64,000 nucleotides of DNA from a bacterium (GTDB lineage: Bacteria; CLD3; SB21): positions 1 through 64,000 of the forward strand of contig JABWCP010000007.1 in the NCBI GenBank assembly GCA_013360215.1, read 5' to 3'. Below are positions 52,791 through 62,129 of the stretch, one piece after another (the first letter of the stretch is position 1; each line of letters begins with the position of its first letter). Both the position numbers and the translations under genes were made by a program. Below the pieces are notes generated by a model. That model had not been told where the DNA came from and did no database searches. It worked only from the letters and a program-made list of their open reading frames with translations.

Positions 52791-53531
52791 TTAAGATTGG
52801 GGCTGCATGATCGCTTCGGCTTCACGCAGTTGTTCGATGGTGTTAATCCCGGAAATTTCACGAAAATTATCCGTCGGATAAGCGCAGACTTTTTGCCCTG
52901 CATCAATAAAAATTTTGATTACATCCGGAAGATAATATTCGTTTTGCGCATTACTATTGGTGATTTTTTTGAGCGCGGCAAAGAGTGCCTGCGACTGGAA
53001 CATATATATACCGGAGTTGATTTCGTTGATGCGTCGCTCTTCGTCCGATGCATCTTTGTGTTCGACGATTTTACGAACGCGACCATCTTCGTGACGGAGC
53101 ACACGTCCGTATCCCGTCGGATCGGGCATGGTCGCGGTGAGCACGGAAGCCACCGCACTTTCGGATTGGTGCAATCGGATCAGTTTTCGCATCGTCGCTT
53201 CGGTCAAAACAGGGACATCACCGGACAAAACTAAAACATCGCCGTGATCATTTTGCAGTAACGATTCCGTTTGCATCACGGCATGACCCGTACCAAGTTG
53301 CGGCTCCTGCACCGCAAATTCGATCTTTTCATCCGCGAGCGCTTCGCGCACCCGTTCTTTTTGATGTCCGATGATGGCGATCACGCGATCGGAGCCCAAG
53401 GTACGCGCTAAAGCGATCACATAATGAATCATCGGCCGACCGTGCAAGGGGTGCAACACTTTGGCAAGATCGGATTTCATGCGTGTGCCTTTTCCCGCGG
53501 CCATAATAACGGTTGTAAATCGGCTGTTCAT
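52791..53531 (-). CDS. GlmU N-terminal-like nucleotidyltransferase, without acetyltransferase domain
   Basis: 246 residues. It covers only the pyrophosphorylase domain of GlmU: VIMAAGKGTRMKSDLAKVLHPLHGRPM, QEPQLGTGHAVMQ, LSGDVPVL with metal aspartate, TGYGRVLRHEDG, VEHKDASDEE and EINSGIYMF. The left-handed beta-helix acetyltransferase half (about 200 residues in full GlmU) is absent and the gene ends cleanly, so it is a natural one-domain form. It may make UDP-GlcNAc from GlcNAc-1-P. It follows panC by six bases. Confidence 0.87.
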   Translation of the reverse strand: MNSRFTTVIMAAGKGTRMKSDLAKVLHPLHGRPMIHYVIALARTLGSDRVIAIIGHQKERVREALADEKIEFAVQEPQLGTGHAVMQTESLLQNDHGDVLVLSGDVPVLTEATMRKLIRLHQSESAVASVLTATMPDPTGYGRVLRHEDGRVRKIVEHKDASDEERRINEINSGIYMFQSQALFAALKKITNSNAQNEYYLPDVIKIFIDAGQKVCAYPTDNFREISGINTIEQLREAEAIMQPQS

Positions 53532-53537
53532 AATTCC

Positions 53538-54389
53538 TTATACGGTAATAATGATATTATCAATCAGTCTTGTTTTACCAAGGTACGCGGCCACGGCGAT
53601 CAATGTACGACCTTGGATAACCTCACGTTTAGCGAGCGACCCCGCCTCGACCATGGCGATATAATCTTTTCGCACCAGAGGATAACGTGCAAAAATGGAT
53701 TCCATATGCGTACGGATAACATCCACATTTCTTTCACCGTTACGAATCAAGGATTCGGCTTCGCGTAAGGCTTCATTCAGAGCCAAAGCCTGACGGCGTT
53801 CATCGGCGTTGAGGTAAACATTGCGGCTGCTCATCGCAAGGCCGTCTTGTTCACGGCGTATTGGCGCCATGATCAGAGCGACATCCATGTGGAGATCGCG
53901 CGTCATTCGCTCAATGATAAAAAATTGTTGTGCGTCTTTCTGACCAAAGACGGCCGTATCGGGTCGTACGATCGAAAAAAGTTTTGCTACGACGGTCGTC
54001 ACTCCGCGAAAATGAGTAGGGCGAGAAATGCCACACATAACCGTACCCATCGCGCCGACATCCACCATCGTCGTCGCGTCCGCGGAATACATAGCATCGA
54101 CCGATGGAAAAAATAATACATCCACGCCGGCCGTTTCGGCCATCGCTCGGTCGCGTTCCAGATCGCGCGGGTATTTTTCAAAATCTTCGTTGGGACCAAA
54201 TTGGGTAGGATTGACAAAAATACTCATGACCACGCGATCGCATTTTCCTTCGGTGCGTGCCAGCGAGACCAAACTTAAATGCCCTTGGTGCAGATAACCC
54301 ATCGTCGGCACAAAACCGACGCGGTGATTTTCTGATTTTTGTTGAGCTGTCCATGCGCGCATGGCCGACGGTGATGTAATGATCGTCAT
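53538..54389 (-). CDS. panC: Pantothenate synthetase
   Basis: 283 residues. PanC joins pantoate and beta-alanine with ATP. Signatures are FVPTMGYLHQGHLSLV with the HxGH motif, SIFVNPTQFGPNEDFEKYPR, FGQKDAQQFFIIERM, and RREQDGLAMSSRNVYL. The start overlaps the asparaginase stop by ATGA. The matching panB is at 16999-17817; panD is not in the window. Confidence 0.97.
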   Translation of the reverse strand: MTIITSPSAMRAWTAQQKSENHRVGFVPTMGYLHQGHLSLVSLARTEGKCDRVVMSIFVNPTQFGPNEDFEKYPRDLERDRAMAETAGVDVLFFPSVDAMYSADATTMVDVGAMGTVMCGISRPTHFRGVTTVVAKLFSIVRPDTAVFGQKDAQQFFIIERMTRDLHMDVALIMAPIRREQDGLAMSSRNVYLNADERRQALALNEALREAESLIRNGERNVDVIRTHMESIFARYPLVRKDYIAMVEAGSLAKREVIQGRTLIAVAAYLGKTRLIDNIIITV

Positions 54390-55396
54390 GAGTTGGAATC
54401 GGATTCCGTGATTTCACCGGCAATGGACGTATTAAAATTACTCCGTACACGTCCGACATGACCGTCAAATTGGCCGAGCAAATACATTGCTTTGATAATA
54501 GCGGCTTCCGATGTCATATCGCCGCACGAAACGGCGCCGGCCATCAACGCTTCTTTACCGCAATCATAAAGATTGAGATCTATACCGCCGCTGATGCATT
54601 GACTTGCGATGGCTACCATTTTACCGGTTTCGGTTGTTTTTTTAATAAAGGGGATGACGGAATTTTCGAGCGTAGGTACGTTACCGGAACCAAAGGCTTC
54701 GAGAATAAATACTTTCGCTGATGTTTGAGCCAATCCGTCCAAAAGTGCTGCATTCATACCCGGAAAGAGGCGGATACTGATCACGTCCCGGCCAAAAGCC
54801 GTATCAAATCGTAACATACCTGAAGGTGAACGTAAAAGGTTTTCATGAATTTCGATATGAAGGCCTACGTCCGCCAACGTACCAAAGTTCGGAGAAACGA
54901 AAGCATCGAATTCATCAATTGAAATTTTTTTAGATCGGTTACCGCGAAAAAGTTTGTAATCAAAAAAAACGCATACTTCGGGGATAGGATAGGTTGCCAA
55001 TTCAATCGCATTGATCAGATTGTTTTTGGCGTCCGTGCGAATGGCGGATAACGGGCGCTGGGATCCCGTGAGTATCACGGGTTTGGCAAGATTGGACAGC
55101 ATATAGGACAAAGCGCTGGCCGTATAACTCATGGTATCCGTGCCGTGAATAATGACGAACCCGTCGTACGCGTCCATGTTGTCCCAAATAATGCGACCGA
55201 GCGTCACCCAATGTTCCGGTGAAAGATTGGAACTGTCCATGCTAAAGGAGCTGAAAAAATCTACATCAGCGATGTCCCGTACGCCGGGGATATGCCGAAA
55301 TACTTCATCCGCAAATTGTTCGTGCGGCAACGGAGCGGGATATCCGAATTTCATTCCCATCGTTCCGCCGGTATGTATTAATAATATCTTTTTCAT
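54386..55396 (-). CDS. L-asparaginase (type I-like)
   Basis: 336 residues without signal peptide. The first catalytic threonine is in LIHTGGTMGM, the second in HGTDTMSYTASALSYML, and the VILTGSQRPLSAIRTDAKNN stretch completes the family pattern. It forms aspartate from asparagine in the cytoplasm. ATG 55396 is preferred over upstream frames that add a non-conserved N-terminus. The four-base overlap with panC hints at supply of aspartate for beta-alanine. Confidence 0.92.
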   Translation of the reverse strand: MKKILLIHTGGTMGMKFGYPAPLPHEQFADEVFRHIPGVRDIADVDFFSSFSMDSSNLSPEHWVTLGRIIWDNMDAYDGFVIIHGTDTMSYTASALSYMLSNLAKPVILTGSQRPLSAIRTDAKNNLINAIELATYPIPEVCVFFDYKLFRGNRSKKISIDEFDAFVSPNFGTLADVGLHIEIHENLLRSPSGMLRFDTAFGRDVISIRLFPGMNAALLDGLAQTSAKVFILEAFGSGNVPTLENSVIPFIKKTTETGKMVAIASQCISGGIDLNLYDCGKEALMAGAVSCGDMTSEAAIIKAMYLLGQFDGHVGRVRSNFNTSIAGEITESDSNS

Positions 55397-55528
55397 AAAA
55401 GCCCGCGAATCTAAGTGAAATCGGAGACTTTGGCAAACGAATTTGAGCATGTGATCCAAAAAAAGCGGTTAGCCCATGCTGCCGGATTTGGCGGAAAAAG
55501 GGTATGTAAAAAAATATTAAGTTTTTCC

Positions 55529-55557
55529 TTGCATTTACTTGCCATTTTGTATAGTAT
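55529..55557 (+). promoter_or_regulatory. Candidate promoter of rpmB
   Basis: TTGCAT (55529-55534) and TAGTAT (55552-55557) are 17 bases apart, 58 bases before the rpmB start and in the 218-base divergent gap with asparaginase. Confidence 0.45.
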
Positions 55558-55614
55558 CGCTGCGCTTAAAGAAGAAATTGTTTTTAATACGATTGAGCCA
55601 TAAAGGAGCGAGTC

Positions 55615-55806
55615 ATGAAACGTTGTGATGTGTGCGGCAAAAGCCCGATGTACGGCAACAATGTGAGCCATGCCAATAACCGTACCAAACGCCGTTGGCT
55701 TCCGAATCTTCAGGAAGTACGCGCTAAAATGAATAACGGTGCTGTTAAACGCGTTAAAGTTTGCACCCAATGCATCAAATCAGGAAAAGTAGCTAAAGCA
55801 GCGTAA
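55615..55806 (+). CDS. rpmB: Ribosomal protein bL28
   Basis: 63 residues. L28 is a basic 50S protein. It has the four-cysteine zinc type: [11 protein letters not shown] at the start and [12 protein letters not shown] at the end, with [19 protein letters not shown] between. GGAG precedes the ATG. The gene stands alone with its own terminator. Confidence 0.95.
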   Translation: MKRCDVCGKSPMYGNNVSHANNRTKRRWLPNLQEVRAKMNNGAVKRVKVCTQCIKSGKVAKAA

Positions 55807-55839
55807 TTTTCTCGATTTCGGGTTTATCCCAAAAAATGT

Positions 55840-55872
55840 AAAAGCGTCGTCCCCATCACGGCGCTTTTTTAT
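55840..55872 (+). terminator. Intrinsic terminator of rpmB
   Basis: An 11-bp stem (55840-55850 with 55858-55868, one G-T pair) with a 7-base loop is followed by a T run, 33 bases after the rpmB stop. Confidence 0.8.
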
Positions 55873-56048
55873 TTTTATTGAAAAAAAACGTTTCATCGTT
55901 TAGTTTCGTCACGTTCATTATCAAGTTTTCATAGTAACCCTTTCATAAAAATTTACTTCATTGTGCCGTCATACTCGGTTCGGTGTGTCGGTGCGAAAAA
56001 TCGTCTGTCAGTTACATAAATTATCAATTCAATCGAAGGGAGTGCCTG

Positions 56049-57179
56049 ATGTACCGATGGCTCTTTTTGTTGGTGTGGTGTGCGCCGATGGCGGCTTTCA
56101 CACAAGCTTTTGTGCCGGTCACCCGTATGCCCCAAACATGGATCAATACGCTATCGCTATCAAGCGGGTTTGAATACAATACGTGGAGCCCCTATAAAGC
56201 GGACGAACTTCGTTATACGATTGAAGGCTTTCAAATCGGATACTTGCGCGGCGAGATAGATCATAATGTGCCGATGGTGCCAAATCTGAATTTTTCGTGG
56301 GAAACCAATTTTGGCGGAAAAAAACAAAATGAGCTGATGCAGGCTCAGAATAGCACGTCCAAGCTGGAGCAAGGGTATGAGAAATTGCACACGGCATTGG
56401 AATTTGGAAAAAAGAAAATCTACAACGATGCCGGCCAAGTTATCAATACAATGGCTAATTGGGAGTTGACCTATACTAAAGAAACATTTTACATAGCTGT
56501 CAGCCCCAAGTCGTCGGATTTGAGATATGCGGCGTACTACTCCGATGCTGTTTATAATTTTCCTCAGGGTACGAAGTATTCGATGTTTACCAAATTTCAG
56601 GAAATTGGTTTGACGGCGTACACCGGCGGAGAATCGTATTTTATGATGATATTTACCGGTCTATTTGGCGGCGGCTCCGGCAGTGTGCAGAAATTTGGTA
56701 AAGACACGGAGACGCGTTTTGGTTTTTATTACGCCACATTTCAAAAGCCGTATATGGTTTCTCAAGTTCTTTCCGGGGGTACGAATAACGGAGAATCGGC
56801 GACGGTTTATAATACGCGGTTTAAGTCGTATGGTATTAAAGAAGAAATAAAGTTTGACGGCAAAGGGGGGTATTTTAATTTCACACAAAAATTGGGACTG
56901 GTGACAGTCAATCTCCGTAAGGGAACGGAATTGGAAGATTCGGAGAGTCCGTTGTTTTTCCATTATGCGATCGGTTTGGAAGGCGGGCTACGCATACAGA
57001 TGGATCGTTTTCACCTGTTGTTGGGTGCGTCGGGGGAATACGGGTTCATGCTTGGCGGTACGTACAATGAAGAAGAGGAAAATGATACCACCGGAGAAGA
57101 GGGCAAAATAAAAACGACAAGTTTTATTAATAACGATCTTCTGATCAAATACCGCGGCGTAATACAATATTATTTCTAA
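56049..57179 (+). CDS. Probable outer-membrane protein, function unknown
   Basis: 376 residues with a signal peptide (MYRWLFLLVWCAPMAAFTQA). The mature sequence is rich in Tyr, Phe, Gly and alternating strands and ends LIKYRGVIQYYF, an aromatic C-terminal residue as in outer-membrane beta-barrels. An acidic stretch (NEEEENDTTGEEG) near the end may be a surface loop. I do not recognise the family. AAGGGAG favours ATG 56049 over the in-frame start at 55983. A small lipoprotein gene follows 10 bases later. Confidence 0.75.
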   Translation: MYRWLFLLVWCAPMAAFTQAFVPVTRMPQTWINTLSLSSGFEYNTWSPYKADELRYTIEGFQIGYLRGEIDHNVPMVPNLNFSWETNFGGKKQNELMQAQNSTSKLEQGYEKLHTALEFGKKKIYNDAGQVINTMANWELTYTKETFYIAVSPKSSDLRYAAYYSDAVYNFPQGTKYSMFTKFQEIGLTAYTGGESYFMMIFTGLFGGGSGSVQKFGKDTETRFGFYYATFQKPYMVSQVLSGGTNNGESATVYNTRFKSYGIKEEIKFDGKGGYFNFTQKLGLVTVNLRKGTELEDSESPLFFHYAIGLEGGLRIQMDRFHLLLGASGEYGFMLGGTYNEEEENDTTGEEGKIKTTSFINNDLLIKYRGVIQYYF

Positions 57180-57189
57180 AGGATCCTTT

Positions 57190-57585
57190 ATGATAGTACG
57201 CACAGCATATATGTTGATATGGTTTAGCATGATGACGCTAACGGCGTGTGATATAGGTGAGATGTTTTCGGATGAAGGAACGGATGATTTTTTAGAATCG
57301 CAGCTTGGCGGCGGTTCCGGCGGAGACGGATCGGCAACATTTTATACGGAGATCAATTATTCCAGCTATATCTATATTTATGTGGACAATAATTATGTTG
57401 GTATGTTGACCCAATATTATAATTCAGGAAATTCACCGTCTTGTGGTGCGAATTCCGGTGGCGCAGTGACAATCACCAATGTCAGTTCGGGATCGCACAA
57501 CTGGTCAGCGTCGGATGGCTCTTACTCTTGGTCAGGAACCTTTTACGTGTCCGATAACACGTGCTCAAAAATTAAGATACAATAA
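57190..57585 (+). CDS. Small lipoprotein, function unknown
   Basis: 131 residues. The lipobox LTAC occurs at about residue 17-20, after MIVRTAYMLIWFSMMT. A Gly/Ser linker (LGGGSGGDGS) leads to a small beta domain rich in Tyr, Ser and Gly (NYSSYIYIYVDNNYVGML) with two cysteines, C83 and C126, that could pair. The strand pattern recalls PEGA-like domains. AGGAT precedes the ATG. It is likely cotranscribed with the outer-membrane protein. Confidence 0.75.
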   Translation: MIVRTAYMLIWFSMMTLTACDIGEMFSDEGTDDFLESQLGGGSGGDGSATFYTEINYSSYIYIYVDNNYVGMLTQYYNSGNSPSCGANSGGAVTITNVSSGSHNWSASDGSYSWSGTFYVSDNTCSKIKIQ

Positions 57586-57620
57586 ACGTTAACTAAGTAT
57601 TTTTACGTAATTCTAGTTTG

Positions 57621-57638
57621 GTGTGATAGTCGTCACAC
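57621..57638. promoter_or_regulatory. CRP/FNR-family binding site
   Basis: TGTGA (57622-57626), six bases, then TCACA (57633-57637) reproduces the CRP half-site arrangement; the outer bases extend the symmetry by one. It lies 86 bases before the start of the lipoprotein gene. No crp/fnr gene is in the window. Confidence 0.5.
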
Positions 57639-57723
57639 TAAGTATTTTATTAACGCATACCTTGTAATTGGTTACTCGTTATTATCATTCGGTTCATCCA
57701 TTTGAATTACTAAGGAACTCCTC

Positions 57724-58440
57724 ATGCGTCTTGCGATGAAGACCTCGATTGTTTCAGCACTAATCATGATGTCAATTTTAGCTTTGTCTTGTGCCGATGA
57801 CCAATCTGTCGATAATAATGTATCGGTAAGTTTTGCGGGTGATATACCGCCGCTATTGACTAAAGGATTAAAAAAATCCGCTTCGCATGTTACAATTGAC
57901 ACAGCCAAAATTCTTATCAAATCTATCAAATTAGGCGGTTCGGGGCCCAGCGATTCGTCTGATTTTAAAACAGGTCCTTATGTTCTTTTTATGACCGAAG
58001 GTGCATCGCTTAAAACATTAAGCGCAGCAAATGTGCCGGAAGGCGAATACGATCAGGTTAAATTTGAAATTCACCTGCCTTCACAAAACGAATCTGTTCC
58101 GGATCCGGATTTTCGCGACGGTTCGGGAGGAAATGAAAGGTATTCTGCAGTGATTATCGGTCATTATAACGGCATTCGTTTTGTTTTCAAATCAAAAAGC
58201 ACAGTCAATGTTCAGTCCGATATTTCACCTTCCGTTATCGTTGCCGACAGCGTGGGCACAGCTAATTTGACGTTGGGAGTGAGTACGTCAATTTGGTTTA
58301 CTGACGGTGAAGTCAATCTTGATCCAACGAATACCAACGCCAGCAATGTGGCAAAGATCGAACAAAGCATCCGTAATTCGTTTTATGGATTTCGAGATAA
58401 CAATAAGGACGGTGATGCCGATGTACAGATTGAGAGGTAG
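57724..58440 (+). CDS. DUF4382-like lipoprotein (first of a tandem pair)
   Basis: 238 residues. A lipobox at LALSC follows a hydrophobic start. The beta-rich domain contains VTIDTAKILIKSIKLGG, DFKTGPYVLFM, AANVPEGEYDQVKFEIH and YNGIRFVFKSK, the pattern of DUF4382 proteins. It ends with RDNNKDGDADVQIER, a dockerin- or calcium-loop-like Asp/Asn stretch. The gene at 58582 is a paralogue of the same length and block order. The CRP-like site upstream suggests regulation. Confidence 0.75.
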   Translation: MRLAMKTSIVSALIMMSILALSCADDQSVDNNVSVSFAGDIPPLLTKGLKKSASHVTIDTAKILIKSIKLGGSGPSDSSDFKTGPYVLFMTEGASLKTLSAANVPEGEYDQVKFEIHLPSQNESVPDPDFRDGSGGNERYSAVIIGHYNGIRFVFKSKSTVNVQSDISPSVIVADSVGTANLTLGVSTSIWFTDGEVNLDPTNTNASNVAKIEQSIRNSFYGFRDNNKDGDADVQIER

Positions 58441-58524
58441 AATTTGTCTGCTGTATTGCTAACGCGCAGCATTCGTATTATTATGATGCATCGTAAGTAA
58501 GTGTGTTGATAGGATCGGGGGTTT

Positions 58525-58555
58525 ACCTGTTTACACGCAGGTGAATGTATTTCAC
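58525..58555. promoter_or_regulatory. Overlapping inverted repeats before the second DUF4382-like gene
   Basis: ACCTG-N8-CAGGT (58525-58542) overlaps GTGAA-N5-TTCAC (58541-58555), ending 26 bases before the next start. The second resembles a CRP half-site pair but its spacing is one base too long. Role unknown. Confidence 0.3.
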
Positions 58556-58581
58556 GCTATTAAAAATGAAAAGGAGTTTGT

Positions 58582-59322
58582 ATGAAAGCGTTTCGTTTGT
58601 ACTTGTTCACCACAGTGTTTGCAGCGTTTGTTGTTTCGTGTGGTGACTCTTCATCGAAATCGTCACAAAAAGAGGGAACGACGTTGAGCATGAAAGCCGA
58701 CATGAGTATTCCTTTAGCCAAATCGGCCGCCGGTGACACAGTGACATTAGATTCGGCGAAAGTTCTGTTAAAACGTATGAAGTTTGAAAGCACTACGGAT
58801 GAAGATTCCGCTGATTTTAAAATTGGACCGTTTATCGTGCGTATTGATTTGACGGGTGGTGTAACCAATATTACCACAAGTAAAATCCCTAACGGAACGT
58901 ACGATAAAATCAAATTCAAAATTCACAAACCCGAAGACGATGAAGACATCGCCGATCCTGATTTTAAGACAGGAACATCGGATGACGAGCGCTTTTCGAT
59001 TGTGGTTTTTGGTAAATACAACAATGTTCCTTTCGTCTACAAAAGTAAAAAAGACGTAGAACAAAAATTGGACATTAATCCGCCGCTGGTAGTTTCAGAC
59101 AGTACGACAAATACCAATGCCACGTTACTTGTGACGCCGGCGGTTTGGTTTTTGAAAGACGGTCAATACCTGAATCCGAACGCCGAAAGCGATCGTGATG
59201 ATATCGATGACAATATCAAAAAGAGCTTTAAAAAAGTGTTTAAAGATAACGATCATGACGGCGATGAACACGATGATGACGATGACCACGATGATCATGA
59301 TGACGATCACGGCAATGATTAG
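58582..59322 (+). CDS. DUF4382-like lipoprotein with Asp/His-rich tail (second of the pair)
   Basis: 246 residues, paralogue of the preceding gene: LDSAKVLLKRMKFES, DFKIGPFIVRI, IPNGTYDKIKFKIH and FGKYNNVPFVYKSKKDV match it block by block. The lipobox is VVSC. The C-terminus, about residues 215-246, is dominated by Asp and His (HDGDEHDDDDDHDDHDDDHG) and could bind divalent metal. AAGGAG precedes the ATG. It is followed by a strong terminator. Confidence 0.75.
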   Translation: MKAFRLYLFTTVFAAFVVSCGDSSSKSSQKEGTTLSMKADMSIPLAKSAAGDTVTLDSAKVLLKRMKFESTTDEDSADFKIGPFIVRIDLTGGVTNITTSKIPNGTYDKIKFKIHKPEDDEDIADPDFKTGTSDDERFSIVVFGKYNNVPFVYKSKKDVEQKLDINPPLVVSDSTTNTNATLLVTPAVWFLKDGQYLNPNAESDRDDIDDNIKKSFKKVFKDNDHDGDEHDDDDDHDDHDDDHGND

Positions 59323-59351
59323 TAATTGTTGATCGATATTTTTCCAGGTCT

Positions 59352-59384
59352 AAGCGAGTATTTTAAATAATACTCGCTTTTTTG
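59352..59384 (+). terminator. Intrinsic terminator
   Basis: A perfect 11-bp stem (59352-59362 with 59369-59379, AAGCGAGTATT and its complement) with a 6-base loop is followed by six T, 30 bases after the Asp/His-rich lipoprotein gene. Confidence 0.9.
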
Positions 59385-59489
59385 TTTTATAGCGGGGATT
59401 TCAGTAGAAGCGTCGGCGTATGCTTTTATATTTTGAATAAATCCGTCTTTGTAGCTATACTGGCCTTCCAAAAAATAGAGAAACAGGTA

Positions 59490-62129
59490 ATGTCCGCTCC
59501 CAAAGATTCGACGCCGCTCATGCGGCAATATTTTGAGATCAAAGCCAAGTATCGCGATACGATTCTTTTGTATCGCATGGGAGACTTTTACGAAACGTTT
59601 GACGAAGATGCGCGTACAGTGCATAAAGTTCTCGGTATCACTCTGACCAAACGCTCCAACGGCAAAGCGTCCGAAGTAGCGCTGGCAGGTTTTCCTTATC
59701 ATGCGCTGGATAGTTATCTGCCTAAATTGATACGTGCAGGATTTCGGGTCGCCGTGTGTGAACAAATGGAAGATCCGAAAGCGGCTAAAGGCATAGTCAA
59801 ACGTGATGTGACGGAAATCGTCACGCCGGGTACAACGCTTTCCGAAAAAATATTAGACCAAAAGACCAATAATTTTCTCGCTACGGTCGTCACCGAACGT
59901 CGCGACGACCAAACAATATTTGGCTTGGCGTTAGCTGACGCTTCGACGGGGGAGTTTTTTGTCGGAGAATTTCGTGAAAAGGAATTTCTGGATCAGCTTA
60001 ATTTGTTTATTCCGGCAGAAATGGTTGTTCCTTTTTCTCTGTATGAAAACATGCGCATGTTGCTCAACCGCATCAAACATCGTAGTGTTCTCACGCGTCA
60101 GGAAGATTGGTTATTTTCTTTTCAATATGCGCACGACGTTTTGATGGCGCATTTTAAGACGCATTCGCTCAAAGGGTTCGGCGTGCAGGATTTTACGGTC
60201 GGCCTCTGTGCCGCCGGAGCCGGACTGCATTACCTGCGTGAAACTCAACGTACCGATGTCGGTAATGTTCGTCACATTGGTCGATTGGATGATGCAACCT
60301 ACATGACCTTGGATGCGGTCACTCTGCGTAATTTGGAAATACTGCAAGCTACTGCAGACGGTTACACGCACGGAGGGCTTTTTTCCGTACTCGATCATAC
60401 CGAAACGGCCATGGGTGGCCGCATGCTCAAACAATGGGTAGTGCGTCCTCTGAAACATACCGAAAATATTCGGAAAAGATTGGATGCGGTAGAAGAATTG
60501 ACCGCCGAGCATGGCGCACGGGACAAAGTGCGACAAACGTTGTCGCGCATCATGGACCTCGAAAGAATCATCGCCAAGGTGTGTGCCGGGCGCGTCAATC
60601 CGCGCGAAATTCGTGCGTTGTGCGAATCGCTCAAGCAGATTCCCGAATTGATAAATAACCTATCCAATTTTAAATCCGACGCGATACGCGGTGCAGTGCA
60701 GGCGATACATGTATTAGACCAACTGACGGATCATATTGATAACGCCTTGGTGAACGAACCCTCGGTACAAATCAAAGACGGACAGGTTATTCGTGAAGGG
60801 TACAATGAAGAATTGGACGTGTTGCGTCGAATGGCTTTTGACGGGAAAAGTTATATAGCCGGTATTCAGCAACGCGAACGCGAACGTACAGGGATCGCAT
60901 CGTTGAAAGTACAATTTAATAATGTCTTCGGTTATTACATAGAAATCACCCACACGCATAAAGACAAAGTGCCGCCGGATTATATCCGTAAGCAAACGAT
61001 GACGAATGCGGAACGATTTATCACACCGGAGCTGAAAGAATACGAAGAAAAAATTCTTACCGCGGAAGATAAAATAATTCGCATCGAAACGGAATTATTT
61101 GATGCAATACGCAAAACCGTGGCGCAAACGGCAGCAGAAATTCAAATCAATGCACAACGGATTGCAGAACTGGATTGTTATGCTTCGCTGGCCGAAGCGG
61201 CGGTACAAAATAAATATGTCAAGCCTGTCGTTGACGATAGCGCAGCACTTGTCATCAAAGCGGGACGTCATCCTGTAGTCGAACGTATTCTTCCCCCGGA
61301 TGCGCCTTTTGTTCCCAACGATCTGCAGATGAATGAAGAAGAGCAAATACATCTGATAACCGGCCCTAACATGGCAGGAAAAAGCTGTTATCTGAGGCAA
61401 GTAGGATTGATCGTATTACTGGCGCAGGTTGGAAGTTTTGTGCCGGCACAGTCGGCGGAGATCGGCATTACGGATAAAATCTTTACGCGCGTCGGGGCTT
61501 CGGATAATTTACTCGGCGGTGAAAGTACGTTCCTTGTCGAAATGAATGAAACGGCGAATATCCTGAATAATGCCACGTCGCGCAGTCTTATTCTTTTAGA
61601 TGAAATAGGTCGCGGTACAAGCACTTTTGACGGGTTGTCCATTGCTTGGGCCATTACCGAATATTTGCATCAACACCCGGCCATACGTCCGAAAACCCTG
61701 TTTGCAACCCATTATCATGAATTGATAGAACTCGAAGAGCTTCTCCCGCGCGTAAAAAATTACAATATGATGGTAAAAAAATACGATGATAAAATTGTTT
61801 TCGTGCGTAAAATCGTCCGCGGCGGAAGTGACCATTCATATGGCATTGAGGTAGCCAAACTCGCGGGGTTGCCGGCATCGGTGATTACCCGTGCACGAGA
61901 AGTCATGGGTAATTTGGAATCGCACAACATTTCGGCGCACAAAGATAAATCCGAACTCGCGGGCACATCCGGCGATCAGAGTACGCAGGCTCAATTTACG
62001 TTATTTGAAGATGGTATGGGTTTACGTTTAAAAACCGCATTAGAAAATCTGGATGTTAACAGTCTCACGCCGCTGGATGCGCTCAATCATCTGAACAAGC
62101 TCAAAGCCATTCTTACTGAACAACCTTAG
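59490..62129 (+). CDS. mutS: DNA mismatch repair protein MutS
   Basis: 879 residues. Domain I holds the mismatch-reading MGDFYETF (Phe-x-Glu). The clamp and lever domains fill the middle (about 250-560). The ATPase domain shows Walker A GPNMAGKSCYLRQ, then DNLLGGESTFLVEM, Walker B LILLDEIGRGTSTFDG and ATHYHELIELE. The C-terminal HTH dimerisation region is near DHSYGIEVAKLAGLP. ATG 59490 follows AGG and the family's conserved start; a longer frame from 59382 overlaps the terminator. Confidence 0.97.
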   Translation: MSAPKDSTPLMRQYFEIKAKYRDTILLYRMGDFYETFDEDARTVHKVLGITLTKRSNGKASEVALAGFPYHALDSYLPKLIRAGFRVAVCEQMEDPKAAKGIVKRDVTEIVTPGTTLSEKILDQKTNNFLATVVTERRDDQTIFGLALADASTGEFFVGEFREKEFLDQLNLFIPAEMVVPFSLYENMRMLLNRIKHRSVLTRQEDWLFSFQYAHDVLMAHFKTHSLKGFGVQDFTVGLCAAGAGLHYLRETQRTDVGNVRHIGRLDDATYMTLDAVTLRNLEILQATADGYTHGGLFSVLDHTETAMGGRMLKQWVVRPLKHTENIRKRLDAVEELTAEHGARDKVRQTLSRIMDLERIIAKVCAGRVNPREIRALCESLKQIPELINNLSNFKSDAIRGAVQAIHVLDQLTDHIDNALVNEPSVQIKDGQVIREGYNEELDVLRRMAFDGKSYIAGIQQRERERTGIASLKVQFNNVFGYYIEITHTHKDKVPPDYIRKQTMTNAERFITPELKEYEEKILTAEDKIIRIETELFDAIRKTVAQTAAEIQINAQRIAELDCYASLAEAAVQNKYVKPVVDDSAALVIKAGRHPVVERILPPDAPFVPNDLQMNEEEQIHLITGPNMAGKSCYLRQVGLIVLLAQVGSFVPAQSAEIGITDKIFTRVGASDNLLGGESTFLVEMNETANILNNATSRSLILLDEIGRGTSTFDGLSIAWAITEYLHQHPAIRPKTLFATHYHELIELEELLPRVKNYNMMVKKYDDKIVFVRKIVRGGSDHSYGIEVAKLAGLPASVITRAREVMGNLESHNISAHKDKSELAGTSGDQSTQAQFTLFEDGMGLRLKTALENLDVNSLTPLDALNHLNKLKAILTEQP

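Noticed and set aside
55415-55603. A 62-codon open frame in the asparaginase-rpmB gap
   Set aside because: It has no ribosome site, no recognisable domain, and overlaps the rpmB promoter candidate.
58541-58555. GTGAA-N5-TTCAC as a second CRP site
   Set aside because: The GTGA to TCAC spacing is seven instead of six bases, so I list it only as an unassigned inverted repeat.
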